Positions 55,430-62,011 of a stretch of DNA of 64,000 bases are shown in pieces. Under the pieces are notes generated by a model. That model searched no databases. It saw only the letters and a list, made by a program, of their open reading frames with translations, and was not told the DNA's origin. The DNA is from JAFGTX01 sp942492225 (lineage in GTDB: Bacteria; Bacillota; Clostridia; Peptostreptococcales; Acidaminobacteraceae). Each line of letters starts with the position of its first letter. Position 1 is the first letter of the stretch. Location: the NCBI GenBank assembly GCA_942492225.1, contig CALODS010000013.1, forward strand, positions 62,001-126,000, given 5' to 3'. The position numbers and the translations under genes are program-made.

Positions 55430-55965
55430 CAAAACACCTTCCTTCTTGTATCATTAATAATATTTGAATTTAAGTATGTTCTCAATTCATCATTATTTGA
55501 TTCATTGCTAATACAATGTTTAGGTAATATTATAGCTTGAATCGAACTGACATAAATGTAATAAGCATTATCGCTTTCCATAAACTTAACAATACTTTCC
55601 CAATTATATTTAACTGAAGTATTACTTGTTTCTAAGCTAATCCCTTCTGAATTAAATTTTACTGTTTTTTCTAAGAATAAATCACCATTCTTATCATCAC
55701 GAAGCATCATTTTGATTCTTCGTCTTGTAGACCATCTCATAAGACTTGGTGAATATCTATAATCTATTATAGAACCAATGAAAACAAAAATCCAAAATGA
55801 TGATCTTAAGTCATCAAATAGGATTAGCCCAGCAGGTATAGCTATTATAGGAAACGTAAATTTTAGGAAAAACATCGTCTTTCGCATAGATATTGAATTT
55901 TCTGCATGAAATATATTGTAATCACTTATATCTTTCTCTGTCATTTTTATCTTAAATTCATACAT
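55429..55965 (-). CDS. YcxB-like family membrane protein
   Basis: A 178-aa protein with two TM helices (about residues 33-70) and a C-terminal PH-like domain with VKFNSEGISLETSNTSVKYNWESIVKFMESDNAYYIYV, the YcxB-like C-terminal signature (N-W/Y-x-x-I-x-x-x-x-E/D). The function is unknown. First gene of a coupled three- or four-gene set of small proteins; its upstream side is attC-like site b. Confidence 0.75.
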   Translation of the reverse strand: MYEFKIKMTEKDISDYNIFHAENSISMRKTMFFLKFTFPIIAIPAGLILFDDLRSSFWIFVFIGSIIDYRYSPSLMRWSTRRRIKMMLRDDKNGDLFLEKTVKFNSEGISLETSNTSVKYNWESIVKFMESDNAYYIYVSSIQAIILPKHCISNESNNDELRTYLNSNIINDTRRKVF

Positions 55966-56015
55966 GTTACACTTTCCTCACTTTTTATCATTTTATTTTT
56001 TAAGGCATTTGTCTC

Positions 56016-56103
56016 GCCTAACGTTTCCGTGATTCGCAAACGTATTTGTTCATAAATTATGCCCTAAGATACTTAGGGCAAATCGTTAATCATGAGGTTT
56101 ATG
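56016..56103 (-). repeat. attC-like site b (short, partly degenerate)
   Basis: Read on the minus strand it ends in GAATCACGGAAACGTTAGGC, with a perfect GTTRRRY core (GTTAGGC at 56016-56022). The opposite half is degenerate (GTTAATCATG region at about 56084-56103), and the centre carries a perfect GCCCTAAG/CTTAGGGC hairpin (56061-56079). It lies between the GFA-like remnant and the YcxB-like gene. Confidence 0.75.
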
Positions 56104-56136
56104 TGGAAGATTTAGTACCACAAACTCTATATTAAC

Positions 56137-56510
56137 TTACACATCTTTCTTTATTGGTAGGCCATCGAATTTCTTTACTTCTTCTATGCCCTCATCCCAA
56201 TTTGACTTTTTTGACATAAATATATGTCCATCTGGTTTCTTATCCAGTTCTCCATCGATACTCCCTGCAGGTACAACTAGCAACGTCTCATTCATCTGTA
56301 GATTCGGCAATGCAGAACCACATATACTGCAAAAACTTTTTATGTGTTTTGTATCTTTAAGTTCAAATCTTTTTACTTGTTTCTCACCCTTCAACCAAAT
56401 TAAATCAGCACTAGCTGAAAATAAATTGGCAGCATGTGAAGAGCCAGTATCTTTTCTGCAATATTTACAATGACATAAATAAAATTCTTCAAAATTTCTT
56501 CATCATTGCT
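56137..56510 (-). pseudogene. 5'-truncated GFA (formaldehyde-activating enzyme-like) gene
   Basis: The frame gives FEEFYLCHCKYCRKDTGSSH followed by NLFSASADLIWLKG and CSICGSALPNLQ, the zinc-binding core and C-terminal part of GFA/CENP-V-like proteins. The usual N-terminus with the first CxCG motif is missing: the frame is closed by a TGA three codons before the homologous part. A TTG at about 56394 could start an 85-aa fragment lacking half the zinc ligands. Probably inactive. Confidence 0.65.
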
Positions 56511-56742
56511 GATGTTCCGTAACCTTTTTTCTATATTCTTTTCCTATCTGATTACCGTTGTTCCGCATTTTGACCCTTAGAGCAAAAGTGGAGCAGTCTC
56601 TGCCTCGAAAGGACTGTGACATCAGAGGAATTAAGGTAATTGTCGTGTTAGAAAAAGTGCGAAAATAGTGGACACAATCTGTTTCAGTTTTTCTGTCTTT
56701 AACAACTATATAATCAGCCGTTATTCTCCCCTTCTTTTCCAT
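56503..56742 (-). CDS. Hypothetical 79-aa ORF of doubtful status
   Basis: MEKKGRITADYIVVKDRKTE..., basic with no recognised domain and only a weak Shine-Dalgarno. It fills the space where the N-terminus of the GFA gene should be. It may be foreign sequence inserted there rather than a real gene. Confidence 0.25.
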   Translation of the reverse strand: MEKKGRITADYIVVKDRKTETDCVHYFRTFSNTTITLIPLMSQSFRGRDCSTFALRVKMRNNGNQIGKEYRKKVTEHQQ

Positions 56743-56745
56743 ACT

Positions 56746-56934
56746 TTAACTTATTACACTAAATAATAAATATATTGTAAGTCCAACTAGAATTGAACCG
56801 CCTAAGAAGTGACTTATTAAACTTGAATCTATCTCTACATCTTTACCGTGGACAATTCTGTGAATATTTTTCATTGTGTAAAAATACAGTGCCATTGAGG
56901 ATATCAGAAATCCTAAAAACATTATGCTTCTCAT
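56746..56934 (-). CDS. Small two-TM membrane protein
   Basis: 62 aa with two TM helices (MFLGFLISSMALYFYTM and GGSILVGLTIYLLFSVI) and a short charged loop (HRIVHGKDVEIDSS). The ATG has TTGGAGGAC, and the gene starts about 50 bp after attC-like site c, the position expected of a cassette gene. Unknown function. Confidence 0.6.
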   Translation of the reverse strand: MRSIMFLGFLISSMALYFYTMKNIHRIVHGKDVEIDSSLISHFLGGSILVGLTIYLLFSVIS

Positions 56935-56987
56935 TAGTCCTCCAAATTTTTTTAATGGGTCTTATTATTTTATCATTTTTGCATTTC

Positions 56988-57115
56988 TGCTAACGTTTCC
57001 GTGATTCGCGATCGTGCCTTGTTCATCTTCCAATCTCTATAAATCAAACACTTATCCTAATCACCTCACAACCCCCTATCATAAGAACGGCATGTCGCTA
57101 ATCAGCGTGTTATGA
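56988..57115 (-). repeat. attC-like site c (128 bp)
   Basis: Outer arms on the minus strand: TCATAACACGCTGATTAGCG at one end and CGCGAATCACGGAAACGTTA at the other. The inner arms pair (GCATGCC region with GGCACGATC). The terminal core is GTTAGCA (one off GTTRRRY). The spacer of about 70 nt is shared with sites e and h (TCTCTATAAATCAAACAC). It lies 48 bp behind the stop of the alpha/beta-hydrolase gene. Confidence 0.85.
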
Positions 57116-57162
57116 GATGTACTTGACGGTGTGTAACCTTAAGTTTCTAACGATATGTAATC

Positions 57163-58563
57163 TTAATTCTTGAGGACTCTCTTAAAAAATTCAACTTCGT
57201 CTCGCTTAATTTCATCATTAATTGTATGTTCAATGCCGTCATAGATTTTAAACTCAGTTCTAGTAATACTCAATTCTGAATAAATCTCTGATACTTCTTT
57301 AAATTGCTCAATCAAAATTTTACCATCTAATGCTTTAAATTTAATCATATCTAATTCAGCTTCTGATAACCCAATACCATCAACAGAAAAATCGTCACAT
57401 AATTTAGACTTCTCCTTCAACATAGGAAATATAAATTTATTATAATAGTCTTTCCATTCATAGCGCACTTCTTTCCCATTTTCTTCAATCGTTTGCCAAC
57501 CACCACCATCTTCTGAACCTTTATAAATTAGTTTATGTACAGATGATACTGACCTTAAATCAATTTTTTCACCTGTGATTTTCTCGTAATCATATATCCC
57601 AATTGGATATGGTATTTTTTGGCCTCTCAAACTTTCCAGAGGTATTATCGTATCCGAGCCACCGATTGAGGCAGCCTCAACTAACTCTGGATGTAAAAAG
57701 ACAAAGCGATCAACAAAGTCACCAGATGCAGAAAATCCCGACATTAGAATTTTATCTTCTATTTTTATTCCTTTACTTGCTAATAATCCTTTTGAGTCCT
57801 TTATAATACAAATCAATTGATTATCGATCCGTTTAATGCTTTCTATTTCAGTGTAAATACTATTGCGATCTAAAGCATGTGTATATATATTATCTGTCTT
57901 AATTGACCGTGGAAATATCGGAACTAATAATGGCACACCTATTTTGTCTGCTAACTCTGATTTAAACTTTGCCAAAGATCTGGCCTTTTCAATATGAAGT
58001 TCATAATTATCTGACGCAAATCCTGAGTTATTTGGAGCGACCAGTAGTTTATTGTACTTTACTTGCTCTGGTACATACAAAATGTAGTCCCAACTAAATC
58101 CTTTTTGGGGACTACGCGGTGAGAATGTATAAAAACGATCGTCAAGTTTAGTAAGTAATGTCATATTTTCATGCCCTATCGCTACAGCACCTGTAAATCC
58201 TTCTTGAATTACAACAATATTGTATTTTCCACTTTCGAGGGCAAACCTAAGAACGTTATTTTCCTTCTTACTTTTGACTTTATAAATCTCATTTTCATTT
58301 TCATCACTTAATATAAGTTCAACGTCTCCAGAGAGTCCTTCCCACCATATCTTTAATACAACTTCATGACTTCCATCTACTATGAAATCAATTGAATCTG
58401 TTGAGGTAAAGAATGGATACATTGACCTTGTCCAGTTATTAAAACCTAAATCGTATTTAACTTCTTTGTATTCACTAATAATCAAACTATATTTAGCAAT
58501 TATTAGTGTTAACACAATCGCTATACCTATTAATAGAGTTCTTCTGATTCTCATAAATGTCAT
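57163..58563 (-). CDS. Membrane-anchored alpha/beta-hydrolase-like protein
   Basis: A 466-aa protein with an N-terminal TM helix (about residues 8-25), a beta-sandwich-like region to about 130 and an alpha/beta-hydrolase domain: nucleophile elbow GFSASG (about residue 277) and a C-terminal IYDGIEHTIN supplying the His. It is probably extracellular, tethered to the membrane; esterase or peptidase activity is inferred. Start behind GGAGG. It is a complete cassette: gene between attC-like d (upstream) and c (downstream). Confidence 0.7.
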   Translation of the reverse strand: MTFMRIRRTLLIGIAIVLTLIIAKYSLIISEYKEVKYDLGFNNWTRSMYPFFTSTDSIDFIVDGSHEVVLKIWWEGLSGDVELILSDENENEIYKVKSKKENNVLRFALESGKYNIVVIQEGFTGAVAIGHENMTLLTKLDDRFYTFSPRSPQKGFSWDYILYVPEQVKYNKLLVAPNNSGFASDNYELHIEKARSLAKFKSELADKIGVPLLVPIFPRSIKTDNIYTHALDRNSIYTEIESIKRIDNQLICIIKDSKGLLASKGIKIEDKILMSGFSASGDFVDRFVFLHPELVEAASIGGSDTIIPLESLRGQKIPYPIGIYDYEKITGEKIDLRSVSSVHKLIYKGSEDGGGWQTIEENGKEVRYEWKDYYNKFIFPMLKEKSKLCDDFSVDGIGLSEAELDMIKFKALDGKILIEQFKEVSEIYSELSITRTEFKIYDGIEHTINDEIKRDEVEFFKRVLKN

Positions 58564-58615
58564 ATCACCATTTCCTCCAATTATTGTGTTTGACTCCTAA
58601 CTGAGAAAGTATTTT

Positions 58616-58646
58616 TCATAACGTTTCCGTGATTCGCGATCGTGCC
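58616..58646 (-). repeat. attC-like half-site d
   Basis: Only the core-proximal half is present: minus-strand GGCACGATCGCGAATCACGG then AAACGTTATGA (58616-58646). The partner half is missing, and the DUF3885 coding region runs directly into it, supplying its stop codon. A lone half cannot form the attC hairpin, so it is probably inert for recombination. Confidence 0.8.
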
Positions 58647-59260
58647 CCCTGGAGCATCTCAATTATAGATTCTCTGTCATAATCAAGGATCCAAGAATTT
58701 CTTCTTTCATATATCAGTTTCAATAGCTCTTTATCTTTCGCTACTATATCTGCACCTCTATCGTCATAATATAGAAAGATAATATTCAACTCCTCATTGA
58801 CAATGAAAATATCATCTCTTATGTTGGGACTTCTACCTATATCAGTACTCGTAATACGTCTTAGCAACTCCATGTAGTTTAAGTCTTCACTTCTTATCTT
58901 TATGAATGTTTTAAAATTTAAGAAATCCTCATCTTCGCTATCCTGTTCAACTTCAGTTTCAATCATATAATCTTTTGACTTAATACAATCAATGATTTCA
59001 GGAGTTACTTGCCACTCCTCTGATAAGTACTCATCTTTATAGCAGCTTGAATTCACTATTAAGTAAAGATAGTCCTCTTTTAGAAATATATCCTCATATA
59101 AAGAAGCTGCCCTTATCATCGCACTCTTAAAATATTTTCTAGTTGTTATAGTTAATTTGGGATTTCCTATTTCAAACCTAATCCCATATTTTGAGTTGTA
59201 AAACAATGGCTGATCAACTGTTGTCCAACTTAATCCTTCTGTTATTTTCTCAGTATTCAT
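58616..59260 (-). CDS. DUF3885 family protein with repeat-derived C-terminus
   Basis: A 214-aa protein of the DUF3885 type: LFYNSKYGIRFEIG, YFKSAMIRAASLYEDIF and IIFLYYDDRGADIVAKDKELLKLIYERRNSWILDYDRE. The last ten residues (GARSRITETL) and the TGA are encoded by attC-like half-site d, so the natural 3' end has been deleted and replaced. It starts 30 bp after the core of site e with AAAGGAGAAAA before the ATG. The function of DUF3885 is unknown. Confidence 0.8.
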   Translation of the reverse strand: MNTEKITEGLSWTTVDQPLFYNSKYGIRFEIGNPKLTITTRKYFKSAMIRAASLYEDIFLKEDYLYLIVNSSCYKDEYLSEEWQVTPEIIDCIKSKDYMIETEVEQDSEDEDFLNFKTFIKIRSEDLNYMELLRRITSTDIGRSPNIRDDIFIVNEELNIIFLYYDDRGADIVAKDKELLKLIYERRNSWILDYDRESIIEMLQGARSRITETL

Positions 59261-59289
59261 TTTTCTCCTTTATCTTAGATAAAAATTTT

Positions 59290-59416
59290 ACCTAACGTTT
59301 CCGTGATTCGCGATCGTGCCTGTTCATCTTCCAATCTCTATAAATCAAACACCTATGTAAATCCCAGCGCAACACCCTATCCGAAGACTGGCATGTCGCT
59401 AATCAGCGTGTTATAT
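59290..59416 (-). repeat. attC-like site e (127 bp)
   Basis: The minus-strand core is GTTAGGT (59290-59296), a perfect GTTRRRY. Arms CGCGAATCACGGAAACG and ATAACACGCTGATTAGCGAC pair imperfectly with the usual unpaired extra bases. The 70-nt spacer is nearly identical to that of c and h. It follows the DUF6487 gene and precedes the DUF3885 gene. Confidence 0.88.
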
Positions 59417-59740
59417 GTAGTTATTCACGGTTTTATAAATAATGTAATAACTTTAATTAGGTATTCTGGCGTTCATAAGGTGTTATTACAATTTTACAAT
59501 TTTTACAATGATATGATTTCGTAGATGATCCCATTAATGACATGTCACTTAAAAAAAATTCGCCCTCTTTTTCTGGTGTAAACAGAATTTTATGTTTCGA
59601 TTCGCCCCAAAAGATTCGATTTCCACTTTGAATATATCCTTCTACCATTTCTTTATTACATAAATAACAATTCATAATTTTCTCCATTTATAATAGTAAT
59701 TTTAGATTTTAACTATCTGCTAGTGAATAATTACATATAA
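59410..59740. repeat. 19-bp inverted repeat flanking the DUF6487 cassette
   Basis: GTTATATGTAGTTATTCAC (59410-59428) and GTGAATAATTACATATAAC (59722-59740) are inverted copies with one mismatch. Each overlaps an attC-like arm (end of site e and stub f). Confidence 0.7.
59457..59687 (-). CDS. DUF6487-like zinc-ribbon protein
   Basis: A 76-aa protein with two Cys pairs, CYLCNKEMVEGYIQSG and YHCKNCKIVI, and the central IFWGES..K, the pattern of the PF20097/DUF6487 small zinc-binding proteins common in Clostridia. ATG near 59687 or three codons later (MNCYLCNK). Function unknown. Lies between site e and stub f. Confidence 0.75.
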   Translation of the reverse strand: MEKIMNCYLCNKEMVEGYIQSGNRIFWGESKHKILFTPEKEGEFFLSDMSLMGSSTKSYHCKNCKIVITPYERQNT

Positions 59741-59752
59741 CATCGTGTTATG
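59734..59752 (-). repeat. attC-like stub f
   Basis: Minus strand TCATAACACGATGTTATATG: the gene-proximal arm (TCATAACACG) is present, but the rest of the site is missing, replaced by the inverted-repeat sequence. It lies 27 bp beyond the stop of the GNAT gene. Confidence 0.6.
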
Positions 59753-59778
59753 AGAAGATTTAAACGAAACTTATATCA

Positions 59779-60294
59779 CTATAAATTTGTATTAGACAAT
59801 CGCCACCAATAACATTCACCATCGTTTTTGAACTTTTCCATTCCAATCTGTTCTAATAATTTAAATGATGCAACGTTTGATATCAATGTATCAGCAACTA
59901 TTGCTTTTACATCACTATTTTCAAATATCCAACTCACTAATCCTTTTACACCTTCACGCATATAACCTTTTCGTCTGAAATCCTCTTGCATAGCATAACC
60001 GATTATTACTTCACCATTATCATCAGGATAATTCTTAATCATAATTGTCCCGATTATTCTATTAATGCTTTTATCAATCATCATCCAAGGTGTGAACCAG
60101 GCATACCTATCCAAGTTCTTTTGCATATCATTCAATCTTATCTTGTAGACATCTTGCTCTCTTGGACCAATATTCTTATCAGTTACATTTAAATTTAATT
60201 CTCTTTCTAATTGATTGAAATCAGAAATTGCTAAATTTAATTGAGTTTCATTTAATGGTAATATTCTAAGCCTATTTGTATTTACTTCAATCAA
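59779..60294 (-). CDS. GNAT (RimJ/RimL-like) acetyltransferase
   Basis: A 171-aa acetyltransferase of the Acetyltransf_3 type: NTNRLRILPLNETQLNLAI, IIGTIMIKNYP, IGYAMQEDFRRKGYMREGVKGLVSWIFEN (CoA-binding) and SNVASFKLLEQIGMEKFKNDGECYWW. Starts 33 bp from the core of site g. Typical cassette cargo; substrate unknown. Confidence 0.9.
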   Translation of the reverse strand: MIEVNTNRLRILPLNETQLNLAISDFNQLERELNLNVTDKNIGPREQDVYKIRLNDMQKNLDRYAWFTPWMMIDKSINRIIGTIMIKNYPDDNGEVIIGYAMQEDFRRKGYMREGVKGLVSWIFENSDVKAIVADTLISNVASFKLLEQIGMEKFKNDGECYWWRLSNTNL

Positions 60295-60326
60295 TTATTA
60301 ATCCTCACTCTTAAGTTTAAAATTTC

Positions 60327-60456
60327 TCATAACGTTCCCGCAGTTCGCGATCGTTCCCTGCTCATTTTTCACACTCAATAACTTAACCACCAACAATCCA
60401 ATCTTACGAAACACTCAATCACCAAACTGGGAATGTCGCTAACTGTCGTGTTATGG
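60327..60456 (-). repeat. attC-like site g (130 bp)
   Basis: Minus-strand arms CCATAACACGACAGTTAGCG and CGCGAACTGCGGGAACGTTA. The pairing is kept by compensatory differences compared with c, e and h (ATTCGCGA/TCGCTAAT replaced by AGTTCGCGA/TCGCTAACT). This covariation supports a selected hairpin. The core is GTTATGA. The spacer diverges from the other copies. Confidence 0.88.
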
Positions 60457-60545
60457 GAAGTGAAAAACGGTTTTATTTCATTTTTTAATATTATTTTGAA
60501 ATAAGAGTTCAATTATGTTATCATTAATACAACTAGGAGGTTGAA

Positions 60546-61625
60546 ATGAAAAAACCATTTATTCCACAACAAGTACCCTTTAAAATTAATGATGAACATA
60601 TTATCAAACTATATAAACTTGCATTAGACGCAAGAGTTAAAATAAGCGAGTTTAATATTCTACTAGAACGTTCAATTGTTAGTGAATCTGCAATTATGTA
60701 TTTCTCTATGCATGAATCTATTGAATCAACTAAAATTGAAGGTACACAAGCTACTTTCAATGATGTAATGGAATCTGAAATAACAGGAACTAAATCAAAT
60801 GATGTACAAGAAGTTCTAAACTATCTTGAGGCTCTACAACATGGCGAAATAAGACTTAAGTCTTTACCTATATCTACAAGACTATTCCATGAGTTACACT
60901 CAATCATATTGAAAGATTCTAGAGGTCAACATCATTCACCTGGTGAATATAGAAAAATCCAAAATTTTATCGGACCTACAAGTGATATAAAAGATGCATC
61001 ATATATACCACCAGAACCACATTTAGTGTCTGAGCTAATCTCAAATTTAGAAAACTACGCGAATAATGATGAAGCTGATGATTTAGATATTCTTATAAAA
61101 GCCGGTATCATTCATGCACAATTTGAAACAATACATCCTTATCTTGACGGTAATGGTCGTCTTGGTCGAATTCTTATTATTTTATATCTTCTTGATAAAC
61201 AAGTAATTACTAGACCATCCTTCTTCTTAAGTGAAGAATTAGAAAAGAACAAATTCAAATACTATGGACTTTTAAATAATCTGCGTTCTGATACACCGAA
61301 TTGGTTCAATTGGCTAGAATTCTTTCTAACATCTGCATTAAAACAAGCTAATAAGTATGTTGATAAACTTGTAAGAATCGAATCTAGATACAATGAAATT
61401 CTAGAAATTGCTGAAGAACACTCAATTAGAACCGATCTTGTTAAAATAATATTTGATCGACCTTACTTCACAATTCCAGATATACAAAAGCTTCTTGATG
61501 TAAGTTATAATACTGCAAATTCTCATGTCAATAAATTAGCTCAACTTGGAATAATATATCCTGATGATAAAGTTAGAAATAAAATATACAGATTCTACGA
61601 TATCATTGATATCCTAAATAACTAG
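60546..61625 (+). CDS. Fic/DOC family protein, inverted within the cassette array
   Basis: A 359-aa Fic protein that would transfer AMP (or a related group) to target proteins. An N-terminal Fic_N domain carries the class-II inhibitory motif STKIEG. The active site is HPYLDGNGRLGR (catalytic His about residue 197). A C-terminal winged helix (IPDIQKLLDVSYNTANSHVNKL) follows. The full motif predicts activity restrained by the inhibitory helix. It is the only plus-strand gene between attC-like sites g and h, with its own AGGAGG and AT-rich upstream region. No partner antitoxin gene is adjacent. Confidence 0.93.
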   Translation: MKKPFIPQQVPFKINDEHIIKLYKLALDARVKISEFNILLERSIVSESAIMYFSMHESIESTKIEGTQATFNDVMESEITGTKSNDVQEVLNYLEALQHGEIRLKSLPISTRLFHELHSIILKDSRGQHHSPGEYRKIQNFIGPTSDIKDASYIPPEPHLVSELISNLENYANNDEADDLDILIKAGIIHAQFETIHPYLDGNGRLGRILIILYLLDKQVITRPSFFLSEELEKNKFKYYGLLNNLRSDTPNWFNWLEFFLTSALKQANKYVDKLVRIESRYNEILEIAEEHSIRTDLVKIIFDRPYFTIPDIQKLLDVSYNTANSHVNKLAQLGIIYPDDKVRNKIYRFYDIIDILNN

Positions 61626-61653
61626 GCTACTTACAGTCTAGTTTTTTTATTTC

Positions 61654-61777
61654 CCATAACGTTTCCGTGATTCGCGATCGTTCCTTACTCATCTTACACT
61701 CTCTATAAATCAAACACCTATATAAATCTCAGCTCAACATTCTATCATAAGAATGGAATGTCGCTAATCATCGTGTT
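61654..61777 (-). repeat. attC-like site h, interrupted at its terminal GTT by an IS
   Basis: Minus-strand arms CGATCGCGAATCACGGAAAC (core GTTATGG, 61654-61660) and AACACGATGATTAGCGACAT; the spacer matches c and e. The plus-strand end TCATCGTGTT is followed by IS sequence instead of the usual ATG. The missing part (AATGG) resumes at 63266 next to the nuclease-like gene, so the uninterrupted site belonged to that cassette. Confidence 0.85.
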
Positions 61778-61849
61778 CGTATTATTGGTATATACCAGTT
61801 TAGTCTTTATATACGATTCTCATGGTATATATAACGTATTAAACTAGGC

Positions 61850-61990
61850 ATAGAACGCTCATCGTGTAAGGCTCCGAGCCTGTCGAATAAACTGTTCATG
61901 CATACATCATGTTTCTATATCTCGATTAAGCTGGTTGGGCCCCTAGCCCGTATCACTTATGCGTTCCTGGGAATTGTTACTATGTATGCC
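61850..61990 (+). ncRNA. Candidate bridge RNA of the IS110 element
   Basis: A structured stretch upstream of the transposase: hairpins GGCT-CCG-AGCC (61870-61880) and GGGC-CCCTA-GCCC (61937-61949), and a pairing GCATACAT/ATGTATGC (61900-61907 with 61982-61989). TCATCGTGT at 61859-61867 is identical to the left target flank at 61768-61776. GGAATTGTT at 61970-61978 matches the right end of the element GGAATCGTT (63257-63265) with one G-U-compatible difference. These fit left target and left donor guides. Right-hand guides were not identified. Exact RNA ends are unknown. Confidence 0.55.
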
Positions 61991-62011
61991 CTAGTAATCT
62001 AAGGAGGTCAT

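Noticed and set aside
56016..61777. CRISPR array
   Set aside because: The repeats are 124-130 bp imperfect palindromes separating protein-coding genes, not short direct repeats with uniform spacers, and there are no cas genes.
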